From assembly GCA_018714545.1 (NCBI GenBank), contig DVNG01000089.1, forward strand, positions 1 through 21,185: a DNA stretch of 21,185 nt, read 5' to 3'. This DNA comes from Limousia pullorum (lineage in GTDB: Bacteria > Bacillota > Clostridia > Oscillospirales > Acutalibacteraceae). Positions 14,552 through 21,185 of the stretch are shown piece by piece (position 1 is the stretch's first letter; each line of letters begins with the position of its first letter). The notes under the pieces are model-generated. The model ran no database searches. It worked only from the letters and a program-made list of their open reading frames with translations, and was not told where the DNA came from. The translations under genes and the position numbers were made by a program.

Positions 14552-15034
14552 TTAAACCAATCCTTTTTTCACCTTACAGGTGAAGTTGTTGGTTTCTATT
14601 TTAAATACAAGTGTTTTATCAACCACCGCTTTTTCACCGCCCATATCGAAATATCTTCCGGTTTGGGCGTACATAAGCTTATTGAGAGCGTCGATTTTTT
14701 CGTCCGTATCGGAAATAACCTTGGGATTTCCCCAGCCGATTATACTTTTATAGGCGTAAGTATAGCCGCTGGCTTTTTCGGCGGCTATGAGCTTATGGCC
14801 GCAGTCCATTTCAAAGCAAACAGTTTCGCCTTTTTTAATTCCGTCGGTTTTTCTGCCCTCAAGGGCGCTGTGAAAATAAAGTGTTAAATTATTTTCCTTA
14901 ATTTCATAGCCGAAGTTCATGGGAACAATATAGGGAACACCGTCACAACACAGAGAAATTCTGCAAACTTTACATTCCTTTAAAATATCTTCAATTACAT
15001 TTATGTCTTTTTCTTCAAGATTTTTTCTTCTCAT
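14552..15034 (-). CDS. Pyridoxamine 5'-phosphate oxidase-like flavoprotein, NimA-related
   Basis: 160 residues, a single split-barrel flavin-binding domain. The family includes NimA-type 5-nitroimidazole reductases and many uncharacterised FMN or heme binders. Matching sequence is the N-terminal helix (LEEKDINVIEDILKECKVCRISL), DGVPYIVPMNFGYEI, LYFHSALEGRKTDGIKKGETVCFEMD, and IIGWGNPKVISD. Between the last two comes an AYKSIIGWG stretch typical of the family. The C-terminal helical part (KIDALNKLMYAQTGR) is also usual. It starts 12 bases after the stop of the upstream hydrolase gene, with a weak GAAAGAGAG site, so the two are probably cotranscribed. Drug inactivation is only one possible role; substrate and cofactor cannot be fixed from sequence. 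Confidence 0.85.
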   Translation of the reverse strand: MRRKNLEEKDINVIEDILKECKVCRISLCCDGVPYIVPMNFGYEIKENNLTLYFHSALEGRKTDGIKKGETVCFEMDCGHKLIAAEKASGYTYAYKSIIGWGNPKVISDTDEKIDALNKLMYAQTGRYFDMGGEKAVVDKTLVFKIETNNFTCKVKKGLV

Positions 15035-15046
15035 ATTATCTCTCTT

Positions 15047-16153
15047 TCAATATCCCTGCATTTTTGAAATAGCCACCACAATATTTGTTTTTACAACCTT
15101 AACCAAGGTAAACAGAGAAGCCAGAATAACGCTTCTTGTTTTATAGTCCAGATTTTTAAAGGATTTTAAAATTGTCTTTGAATTTTCAAACCAGTTTTCC
15201 GTCAGCTGGCCTATGGTTTTGGCGTCGGTTCTGTCGAAAATTTCAAAAATAGCATCAATAGCCTTTTGTCTTTCTTCAAAGGACATCTTATCCATCCAGC
15301 TTTTTATTGTGCTGTCAAAAAACATACTGCTTTTTGTGGCTGATTTAATATGCTTAAAGCTTTTGCCGACGATTTCCCAGGAATATATATCGTGCTGCAT
15401 AAAGCCCATTTGATTGCTTTTAATAATTTCGTATTTTGCATCGTTGTAGAAAAGCATACCTACTATAGAGGACTGAGGAACATAACGGTAAACCAGCTTC
15501 ATAACATTCTTTTCTTCAATTTCCTTAAATACCTTTTCGGTAAATCCCGGGGAATCATGGCAGTAAATGGCTTTTACCCTGTCTGCGTTTTGCTTTTCGC
15601 AGTTTGCCACGGCATAAATGGCAATTGTGCCGCCCTTTGAGTGACCGCCGGTTATTATATCACCTTTTGTGTTCTCGCATACATAGTTGAAATATCTTAC
15701 ACCCTCCTGCTGTGAGGGGATAACAGGAAGAAAACTCATGTTCAAGTCCTCTTTCCAGCCAAGAAAAGTGTCGTCTGTTCCACGAAAAGAAATAAAAATC
15801 TGACCGTTGCCCATGAATATGGTTATGGCGGCGAACTGCATTTCTCTGTGTGGGTCAAGGATATTTTTATAGGCGCAAAGCTCCATTTTTTTAAATCTCT
15901 GGCTTTCCGCCATAGCAGCCATAAGGGGAACATCATCGTGCCATAAAACCTTCTTGTATGGGTCACGGTATCTGTTTAAAAATTCTTTAAAAGCTCCTAA
16001 AACAGTTATTTTGTGGGTAACATGGCTGGATACGATGTTGTGAAAAGGTATATAAGATACCCTGGACAACACAAGGCTGTCAATTTCATTAAAAGGCATT
16101 TCCTCCAGCGTCTTGTCGCCGTATTGGTAGATGTAATCTATTATATCTGCCAT
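15047..16153 (-). CDS. DUF2974 (Mbeg1-like) alpha/beta-hydrolase, lipase-like
   Basis: 368 residues. It has the layout of the DUF2974 family of lipase-like hydrolases common in Clostridia. The oxyanion strand reads IFISFRGTDD (residues 119-128). The nucleophile elbow is GHSKGG (Ser172). Asp200 in HDSPGF and His254 in QHDIYSW are the likely remaining triad residues. The N terminus (MADIIDYIYQYGDKTLEEMPFNEID) is typical, with no signal peptide, so it should be cytoplasmic. The C-terminal 100 residues are helical, with a hydrophobic stretch near the end that might touch the membrane. It is the first gene of a two-gene operon with the flavoprotein. The substrate is unknown. GGAAGTGG precedes the ATG. 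Confidence 0.87.
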   Translation of the reverse strand: MADIIDYIYQYGDKTLEEMPFNEIDSLVLSRVSYIPFHNIVSSHVTHKITVLGAFKEFLNRYRDPYKKVLWHDDVPLMAAMAESQRFKKMELCAYKNILDPHREMQFAAITIFMGNGQIFISFRGTDDTFLGWKEDLNMSFLPVIPSQQEGVRYFNYVCENTKGDIITGGHSKGGTIAIYAVANCEKQNADRVKAIYCHDSPGFTEKVFKEIEEKNVMKLVYRYVPQSSIVGMLFYNDAKYEIIKSNQMGFMQHDIYSWEIVGKSFKHIKSATKSSMFFDSTIKSWMDKMSFEERQKAIDAIFEIFDRTDAKTIGQLTENWFENSKTILKSFKNLDYKTRSVILASLFTLVKVVKTNIVVAISKMQGY

Positions 16154-16210
16154 AACGCCACTTCCAATCTGATAATTTTTATATACCTACACTGACTCCA
16201 TAATACTTTT

Positions 16211-16239
16211 ATATTAATACACAGATTTACAAAAATCAA
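16211..16239 (-). promoter_or_regulatory. Candidate promoter of the hydrolase-flavoprotein operon
   Basis: On the minus strand TTGATT (16239-16234) and TAATAT (16216-16211) are 17 bases apart. Both boxes are imperfect. Confidence 0.45.
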
Positions 16240-16293
16240 GGTTTTATTTCTTAAAAATAAATTAAAATTATAAAGGAATTAGGTGATGAAAAA

Positions 16294-16301
16294 CGTATAA
16301 T
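16294..16301 (+). promoter_or_regulatory. Candidate -10 region of the sigma factor operon
   Basis: CGTATAAT combines a sigma-A -10 box (TATAAT, 16296-16301) with a CGTA-like ECF -10 motif. GGAATT (16275-16280) upstream is only a loose ECF -35 and the spacing of 13 is short. Self-activation is possible but not shown. Confidence 0.3.
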
Positions 16302-16322
16302 TATTGTAAGGAGGCGATAGAT

Positions 16323-16871
16323 ATGGATAACGGTGAAAGCAGCTGCCGCCGTTTTCTTCAGGGAGATAAATCAGCTTTCGACGATATATTAAAGGAGTAC
16401 CGCCAAAGTCTTACCTTTTTCATTTATAGGTATGTTAAAGACTATGACGAGGCGGAGGACATTGCTATAGATGTTTTTGTGGAATTTCTTGCCCACCCGA
16501 AAAAATACAACTTTAAAACCTCACTTAAAACATATCTTTTTATGATTGGGAGAAGCCGAGCTTTGGACTTTTTAAGACGAAGCAAAAAGCACAGAAAAGC
16601 CGACATTGAGGAGCTTGACAAAACAGCAGACAACAGCGGTTCTCTATGGGAGGAATTTATAAAGGGAGAACGAAGCAGGGCTTTAAACGAAGCCATAAGC
16701 GGACTTCCTGAGGATATGAAAATAGCTGTGCATCTTGTGTATTTTGAGGGGCTTTCCTATGAGGAAACGGGAAAGGTAATGAAAAAATCGAGAAAGCAGA
16801 TAGATAATCTCCTTTACAGGGCGAAAGGAAAGTTGAAAATTGCTTTGTCAGAAAAAGGAGTTGAGCTGTGA
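16323..16871 (+). CDS. ECF-type RNA polymerase sigma factor
   Basis: 182 residues with the two-domain layout of extracytoplasmic-function sigma factors. The sigma-2 domain (about 15-90) includes YDEAEDIAIDVFVEFL, the core-polymerase contact, and YLFMIGRSRALDFLRRSKK, the -10 recognition helix region. An acidic linker follows. The sigma-4 domain (about 120-176) includes LPEDMKIAVHLVYFEGLSYEETGKV and the recognition helix KSRKQIDNLLYRAKGKL. AAGGAGG stands upstream of the ATG. The next gene encodes a single-pass membrane protein, the normal place for the cognate anti-sigma, and a serpin gene follows. The likely role is to activate this operon, and perhaps others, in response to an envelope signal. 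I cannot assign an ECF subgroup. Confidence 0.92.
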   Translation: MDNGESSCRRFLQGDKSAFDDILKEYRQSLTFFIYRYVKDYDEAEDIAIDVFVEFLAHPKKYNFKTSLKTYLFMIGRSRALDFLRRSKKHRKADIEELDKTADNSGSLWEEFIKGERSRALNEAISGLPEDMKIAVHLVYFEGLSYEETGKVMKKSRKQIDNLLYRAKGKLKIALSEKGVEL

Positions 16872-17464
16872 TGAGAAATGACGAAGACTTTAAAAGGGAA
16901 GTTTTTAAACGATGGGAAGTGAAAGCAAGTCTTGAAAAAATGAGAAAAAGAAGAGCGCTGGGTTCTCTCTGTATTTTTTTGGTTGTCTGTGCTTTTGCTG
17001 TTCCCACGTTGCTGGATATGAACACTGTTCCTGAAAGCAACAATTCCATTGATAACGGAGTTGACGTGAGCGTAACCGTTCCGGAAAATGGTGAGGAATT
17101 TGCAACTGAGGAATCAGGTGACTGGCAGATTGAAGTGGATACAGGGGAGGCTGTAGAAGAACAGGACGGAAATGACGGAATAGTTTTAGAACCTACAGCG
17201 GAAATCAGCGACAAAACAAGCGGTGAAATAAGGACTATTTCCTCAGAAAATATTATGGAGTTTTACAGCCTGATTGAAAGTGCCTATGACGCAGGTGACT
17301 ATGAAGAAACGGAACATCAGGAAAGATATGTGATAACAATTTCAAGTTCCACGGGAGATGAAAACTATTTCCTGTCAGAGGACGGATACATAATGAAAAA
17401 CAACGACGGACGTTGGAAGAAAATTCCCGATGATAAATTGCAGGAGATAATAAACTTTGTATAG
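16871..17464 (+). CDS. Single-pass membrane protein, probable anti-sigma factor
   Basis: 197 residues from ATG 16871, which overlaps the sigma stop by one base (TGATG). A GTG at 16868 is an equally possible start; AAAGGAG serves both. The layout is a short basic cytoplasmic segment (residues 1-28, MRNDEDFKREVFKRWEVKAS onward), one membrane helix (about 30-48, GSLCIFLVVCAFAVPTLL) and an outside region of about 150 residues. The outside region is an acidic, low-complexity stretch and then a small folded part (about 130-197) rich in aromatic and polar residues. There is no zinc anti-sigma HxxxCxxC motif. The anti-sigma role is inferred from gene order and topology only. The cytoplasmic part is short for known classes. 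Confidence 0.65.
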   Translation: MRNDEDFKREVFKRWEVKASLEKMRKRRALGSLCIFLVVCAFAVPTLLDMNTVPESNNSIDNGVDVSVTVPENGEEFATEESGDWQIEVDTGEAVEEQDGNDGIVLEPTAEISDKTSGEIRTISSENIMEFYSLIESAYDAGDYEETEHQERYVITISSSTGDENYFLSEDGYIMKNNDGRWKKIPDDKLQEIINFV

Positions 17465-17476
17465 GAGGGATATTTT

Positions 17477-18709
17477 ATGAAAAGGATAGCTTGTTTATTT
17501 ATGGCGGTTACTCTTTTGCTGGGACTGACAGCCTGTGAAAGCGGGGAAAAGAAAGACCTTACATCGGATATAAATCCTCAGCAGGTTCAGGGAAAAGAAA
17601 CAGATGAAAGATTTGAAAAGATATACGCAGACTTTGCTGTAAAAAGCTTTAAAAATTTTACCGATAAAGAGAAAAACTCTATGATTTCCCCTGTATCAAT
17701 AATGCTTGCCCTTTCAATGACCGCAAACGGGGCAGAGGGGGAAACCCTTGAGGAAATGAAAAATCTTCTTGCCGAGGGTATGGAAACAGAAGAGCTTAAT
17801 CAATACCTTTACGCCCTTTCCGAAAAGCTCACTCAAGGGGAAAGCGCAATGAAAATTGCAAACTCTGTGTGGTTTAGGGATGATGAAAACCGCCTTCAGG
17901 TAAATGAGGATTTTTTGCAGACAGCGGCTGATTATTATAATGCTCAGATTTTTAAAGAGCCTTTCAATGAGCAGACGTTAAATGACATAAACGACTGGGT
18001 AAAGAAAAACACAGACGGAATGATTGAAAAAATTCTTGATGAAATAGATATTGATACGGTGATGTACCTTATAAACGCCATAACCTTTGAAGCCCAGTGG
18101 GAGAGAATTTATTACGATACAGAGATATTTGAAGGAACCTTTTACAACAGCGACGGAAGTGAAGCTCAAAGGGAGTTTATGTATTCCGAAGAAAACAAGT
18201 ACATAAGCTTAAATGGCGCCGAGGGATTTATAAAGGATTACAAGGGAGGAAATTTCAGCTTTGCCGCCTTGCTCCCTCCTGAGAATATGGAAATTGATGA
18301 ATTTATAGAGGGCTTAGAGGGTGAAACTTTGCTTAACGCATTTAAAAATTATGAAAATGAACCTGTGGTTGTAAATATGCCCAAGTTCTCCAGTGAATAT
18401 GAAATAGAGCTCAAAGAACCTCTTATAGATATGGGAATGGTGAGAGCTTTCGACAGCGGAAAAGCAGAGTTTGAAAAAATGTGCACCTCAACCAGAGGAA
18501 ATGTGTATATAAACCGTGTGGTTCACAAAACCTTTATAAATGTGGATGAAAAAGGAACAACCGCCGGAGCTGTAACAATGGTGGAAGCTAACGACGAAGG
18601 AGCAATACTGGGAAAAGAGGTAAAGCTCGACCGACCGTTTCTATATTTCATTATAGATAATGAAACAGGTATTCCTTTGTTTATGGGAAAAATATTAAAT
18701 CTAACTTAA
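17477..18709 (+). CDS. Serpin, surface lipoprotein
   Basis: 410 residues. A lipoprotein signal peptide (MKRIACLFMAVTLLLGLTAC) has its lipidated cysteine at position 20. A full serpin fold follows, with NSMISPVSIMLALSMTANGA, LINAITFEAQWE, the breach and shutter elements, and the C-terminal PFLYFIIDNETGIPLFMGKI. The hinge at 357-366 (DEKGTTAGAV) has the small residues needed for loop insertion, so it should be inhibitory. Counting 17 residues from Glu358 puts P1 at Glu374 and P1' at Gly375. Serpins trap serine or cysteine proteases as covalent complexes. Gut Clostridia such as E. siraeum encode serpins active on host neutrophil proteases. AGGAGGG overlaps the previous stop, so it is the third gene of the sigma operon. 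Confidence 0.95.
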   Translation: MKRIACLFMAVTLLLGLTACESGEKKDLTSDINPQQVQGKETDERFEKIYADFAVKSFKNFTDKEKNSMISPVSIMLALSMTANGAEGETLEEMKNLLAEGMETEELNQYLYALSEKLTQGESAMKIANSVWFRDDENRLQVNEDFLQTAADYYNAQIFKEPFNEQTLNDINDWVKKNTDGMIEKILDEIDIDTVMYLINAITFEAQWERIYYDTEIFEGTFYNSDGSEAQREFMYSEENKYISLNGAEGFIKDYKGGNFSFAALLPPENMEIDEFIEGLEGETLLNAFKNYENEPVVVNMPKFSSEYEIELKEPLIDMGMVRAFDSGKAEFEKMCTSTRGNVYINRVVHKTFINVDEKGTTAGAVTMVEANDEGAILGKEVKLDRPFLYFIIDNETGIPLFMGKILNLT

Positions 18710-18746
18710 AAAACAGCATCAACGGTCATCCCGTTGATGCTGTTTT
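18710..18746. terminator. Bidirectional terminator between serpin and thioredoxin reductase genes
   Basis: AAAACAGCATCAACGG (18710-18725) pairs perfectly over 16 bases with CCGTTGATGCTGTTTT (18731-18746) around TCATC. It starts immediately after the serpin stop and lies 9 bases from the stop of the convergent gene. Confidence 0.92.
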
Positions 18747-18755
18747 GCTGTGTCA

Positions 18756-19622
18756 TTATTTAGATGTGGAAGTCTTTAAATATTTAATTGCTGATAAAGC
18801 GGCTTCTGCGCCCTCGCCTACAGCGGTGGCTATCTGCAATACTCCGCCAATGCAGTCGCCTGCGGCAAAAATTCCCGGAATCATTGTTGACTTGTCTTCG
18901 TTTACGGAAATTCGGTTGTTTTCTATCGGAAGTCCCAGCTTTCTTGCAAGCTCTCCGGCTCCCGCAGTTCCCAAAGCCACAAACACACCGTCAAGGGGAT
19001 ATATATTTCCGTCCTTTGTCTTTACGCCGGAAACCTTTTCCTCTCCCTGTATTTCCTCAACTGGTGATGTTACAATGTTTATATCCTCGGGGAAATCTGC
19101 GGTTATCTCTTTGCCGTCTGTGAAAACTGTTATGGAATTTACAACACCTTTCAGCGCCATGGCTTCGTGAAGAGCATATTCGCCGCTTCCGAGTATGCCG
19201 ACATTTTTTCCTCTGTAGAAAAATGCGTCGCAGACTGCACAGTAGCTGACGCCCTTTCCTTCAAGTGTATCAATACCCTTGATTTTTGCTGTGCTGCGCT
19301 TGTTGCCGGTGGCTATAATCACGGCTTTTGCTTCATAGCGGTTTGACTGGGTTGTAACGGTGAAATTTTCCATCCACTCTATCGATACAACCTCTTCCTT
19401 TGCAAAAGAGGCTCCCAGATTTTCTGCCTGGGTTATGCCCTTTTCCAAAAGCTCTTTTCCGGAAATCACTCCGCCTGTGCCGAAATAGTTTTCTATTTTA
19501 TCTGTCTGCTGGAGAGCGCCTCCGTCCTTTCCTATTATAAGGGTGTTGAGATTTGCTCTCAGTGTGTAAAGAGCAGCCGAAATTCCGGCAGGTCCGGCTC
19601 CTATAATTATTATGTCATACAC
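18756..19622 (-). CDS. trxB: Thioredoxin reductase, probably ferredoxin-linked (no NADPH motifs)
   Basis: 288 residues from GTG 19622, giving MYDIIIIGAGPAGI at the N terminus. AGGAG lies 8 bases upstream. A GTG at 19631 touches that site and is rejected. The FAD motif is GAGPAG, the redox pair is CAVC (Cys128, Cys131), then IIATG and the C-terminal FAD motif FAAGDC. In place of the NADPH-binding GGGxSA loop it has GSGEYA, and the HRRxxxR motif is absent (VFTDGKEITADF). This pattern fits the clostridial ferredoxin-linked flavin thioredoxin reductases rather than the NADPH enzyme. It follows trxA by 30 bases, so the pair forms one operon that supplies reduced thioredoxin. Confidence 0.85.
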   Translation of the reverse strand: MYDIIIIGAGPAGISAALYTLRANLNTLIIGKDGGALQQTDKIENYFGTGGVISGKELLEKGITQAENLGASFAKEEVVSIEWMENFTVTTQSNRYEAKAVIIATGNKRSTAKIKGIDTLEGKGVSYCAVCDAFFYRGKNVGILGSGEYALHEAMALKGVVNSITVFTDGKEITADFPEDINIVTSPVEEIQGEEKVSGVKTKDGNIYPLDGVFVALGTAGAGELARKLGLPIENNRISVNEDKSTMIPGIFAAGDCIGGVLQIATAVGEGAEAALSAIKYLKTSTSK

Positions 19623-19652
19623 GGCGCTCACTCCTATTTAATTAGTATATGA

Positions 19653-19958
19653 TTAAAGCATTCCGATGATTTTCTGTTTCGGAACAACGCCTACGGACTG
19701 GTTTACTACCTGACCGTTCTTAATTACTACAAGTGTTGGAATACTCATAACTCCGAAGGATGCGGCAAGGTCGCCCTCTTCGTCAACATTTATTTTTCCA
19801 ACCTTAATCTGAGGATTTTCCTCTGCGATTTCATCAACAACCGGTGAAAGCATTCTGCATGGGCCGCACCATGATGCCCAGAAGTCAAGAAGAACCGGCT
19901 TGTCGGATTTTAAAACTTCATTTTCAAAATTGTTCTGTGTGATTGTTAATACTGACAT
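19653..19958 (-). CDS. trxA: Thioredoxin
   Basis: 101 residues, slightly shorter than the usual 104-108 because the last helix ends early (KQKIIGML). The active site is WCGPC (Cys31, Cys34) in LLDFWASWCGPCRMLSPVVDE. Asp25, the buried aspartate and the cis-proline in MSIPT (Pro74) are all present. It is a cytoplasmic disulfide reductase for ribonucleotide reductase, peroxiredoxins and other targets. The ATG is preceded by AAGGAG at 8 bases. It is the first gene of the trxA-trxB operon. A TATAAT lies upstream on the minus strand (20006-20001) without a clear -35 box, so its promoter is uncertain. Confidence 0.96.
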   Translation of the reverse strand: MSVLTITQNNFENEVLKSDKPVLLDFWASWCGPCRMLSPVVDEIAEENPQIKVGKINVDEEGDLAASFGVMSIPTLVVIKNGQVVNQSVGVVPKQKIIGML

Positions 19959-20329
19959 ATTTATCGCTCCTTATATTGGTTTTGTTTTATTACTGTTATG
20001 ATTATATTTTTTAAATTGTTTATTCAGTTTTTTACTGTAATTATATAATACACGCATAAGGCAAAAAAATCCAGTGATTTAATCACAAAAGGAATTATTT
20101 TAAAGACACTATCCGAATAAGTATTTACAGAAAAAAGAAATTGCAATAATTTGTATACAAAATAATGGCATCAAGTTGTTTATAAATATTGCTGGTAAAT
20201 CTCCTTTTGTTTGTAATCTTTTTGTAATATTTCATGTGCTAAAAAGGTATTTTGTGCATGTAGTAGAGTTTTTTCAGCGGAAATAGGCCGATATTCTACG
20301 TTTAATACAGAGAAAAACAGACTTAAGTG
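19959..20329. other. AT-rich divergent intergenic region
   Basis: This stretch lies between trxA and the promoter of the secreted protein gene. It is AT-rich with several TATAAT-like strings on the minus strand. I see no gene, structured RNA or repeat. Confidence 0.5.
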
Positions 20330-20359
20330 TTGACAAAATTGTTACCGGTGTTGTATAAT
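20330..20359 (+). promoter_or_regulatory. Promoter of the secreted cohesin-like protein gene
   Basis: TTGACA (20330-20335) and TATAAT (20354-20359) are perfect boxes, spaced 18 bases. A direct repeat of GTGCTTAG (20364-20371 and 20378-20385) covers the expected start of transcription. Confidence 0.85.
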
Positions 20360-20414
20360 ACAAGTGCTTAGGATGACGTGCTTAGAATAGCAAAAATTAA
20401 GGAGGATAAAAATC

Positions 20415-21185
20415 ATGTCTAAGAAAATTATGAGCGTAATGCTCGCAATCTTCATGCTGGCATCTCTCTGTGTTGTTGGTCTTACATCAGCAAGCGCAGC
20501 AGATATGTATAATCCTGGTTACAGAATGTCAGGTGAGACAGGCGGCAACAATTACGCAAAAGCTGGTGACACAATCACAGTTACACTCTCAGTAAATACA
20601 AACGGTCGTTACTCAATCAATGCTCAGATGGAGCTTTTCTATGATAACACAAAGTTGCAGTTTGTTGAGGATACTGAAGAAGTATTGTGGCCAAATCTTT
20701 ATGTTGCAGGTAACTCTTTTGTTTACAACTTTAACTACTCAGCAGCAGATGCACCTTTTGCAACAGGTATTCATTTCAACTATTCTACACTCAAGGGTGT
20801 TGACTTAACTAACGGCAAGGAAATGATGTACCAGTATAAATTTAAGGTTCTTGAAGATGTTAACAACCTTAACGAGTTGTTCTGCCAGGAGTTCCATGTA
20901 TTCAGCTTGTATAATGCAGCTGGCAAGCCAACACAGGGCGATCCTTCAACAGACGTTGTTGCAGATGATAATTCCGGTTTGACAGACGGCGTTACAGCTT
21001 CTTTGGTAATCTCTGGCGGATATGCTCCAGTAGTAATCGATACAGCAGCTCTTAAGGCTCTTATTGCTGAGGCTAATACATATGTAGAAAATGGTGGATA
21101 TACAGCTGATTCTATTGAAGCACTTAAAGCTGCAATCGCAGCAGCTGAGGCAGTTGTAGCAGCTCCAGAGTCACAGGATCAGGTT
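20415..21185 (+). CDS. Secreted protein with cohesin-like domain and FIVAR repeat (3' end outside window)
   Basis: The frame is open from ATG 20415 to the window end (257 codons), with AAGGAGG upstream. A Sec signal peptide occupies about residues 1-28 (SKKIMSVMLAIFMLASLCVV, then a TSASAA cleavage area). Residues 30-205 form a beta-rich domain. Its AGDTITVTLSVNTNG and QMELFYDNTKLQFVED strands and later YQYKFKVLED strand match the cohesin/CBM-like jelly-roll pattern. From about residue 210 comes a FIVAR-type helical repeat (ALKALIAEANTYVENGGYTA, then SIEALKAAIAAAEAV). Such proteins are cell-surface adhesins or cellulosome-related scaffolds. Whether this domain binds a dockerin, a glycan or neither cannot be told. 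Confidence 0.8.
   Translation, partial: MSKKIMSVMLAIFMLASLCVVGLTSASAADMYNPGYRMSGETGGNNYAKAGDTITVTLSVNTNGRYSINAQMELFYDNTKLQFVEDTEEVLWPNLYVAGNSFVYNFNYSAADAPFATGIHFNYSTLKGVDLTNGKEMMYQYKFKVLEDVNNLNELFCQEFHVFSLYNAAGKPTQGDPSTDVVADDNSGLTDGVTASLVISGGYAPVVIDTAALKALIAEANTYVENGGYTADSIEALKAAIAAAEAVVAAPESQDQV

Noticed and set aside
19959..20329. Possible small RNA or riboswitch in the trxA upstream region
   Set aside because: It is AT-rich sequence with no stable GC stem, known aptamer motif or terminator.

Overview
The window looks like chromosomal DNA from a Gram-positive gut-type Clostridia, most likely the Oscillospiraceae/Ruminococcaceae ([Eubacterium] siraeum / Ruminococcus neighbourhood). The evidence is moderate-to-low GC, strong AGGAGG-type ribosome binding sites, TTGACA/TATAAT promoters, a leucine T-box, paired DUF1292 proteins, a thioredoxin reductase without NADPH motifs, a lipoprotein serpin and a secreted cohesin-like/FIVAR protein. 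The species cannot be fixed from the sequence alone. I see no tRNA, rRNA, CRISPR array, transposase or phage gene.

Region 1 (1-6284) is core machinery. It holds the 3' end of ftsZ, then a str operon (rpsL, rpsG, fusA, tuf) with its own promoter and a long leader. tuf has a second promoter of its own, set inside an inverted repeat. Two small DUF1292 proteins follow the tuf terminator. Region 2 (6285-8600) is a leucine-biosynthesis unit: a perfect promoter, a T-box leader with a CUC (Leu) specifier and an intrinsic terminator, then leuA. Region 3 (8645-11830, minus strand) is a GntR/YtrA-type regulator, ABC ATPase and ABC permease operon, with a nested palindromic operator at its promoter. Region 4 is a single 100-residue conserved hypothetical gene (minus strand) with a structured leader, followed by a phosphohexomutase gene (plus strand). 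Region 5 (14552-16153, minus strand) pairs a flavin-binding NimA-like protein with a DUF2974 lipase-like hydrolase. Region 6 (16323-18709, plus strand) is an operon of ECF sigma factor, single-pass membrane protein (probable anti-sigma) and lipoprotein serpin. Region 7 (18756-19958, minus strand) is trxA followed by a thioredoxin reductase of the probable ferredoxin-linked kind. Region 8 (20415 to the end) is the start of a large secreted protein with a cohesin-like domain and a FIVAR repeat.

Two observations stand out. First, a structured intergenic repeat occurs at three loci (after ftsZ, leuA and the phosphohexomutase gene). It is always a tandem pair, always in the sense direction, and always between the stop codon and the intrinsic terminator. 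Its stems carry compensatory base changes, which points to a selected 3'-UTR RNA element. Second, the sigma/anti-sigma/serpin operon suggests an envelope-protease stress circuit whose output is a surface protease inhibitor with an unusual acidic reactive loop (predicted P1 Glu).
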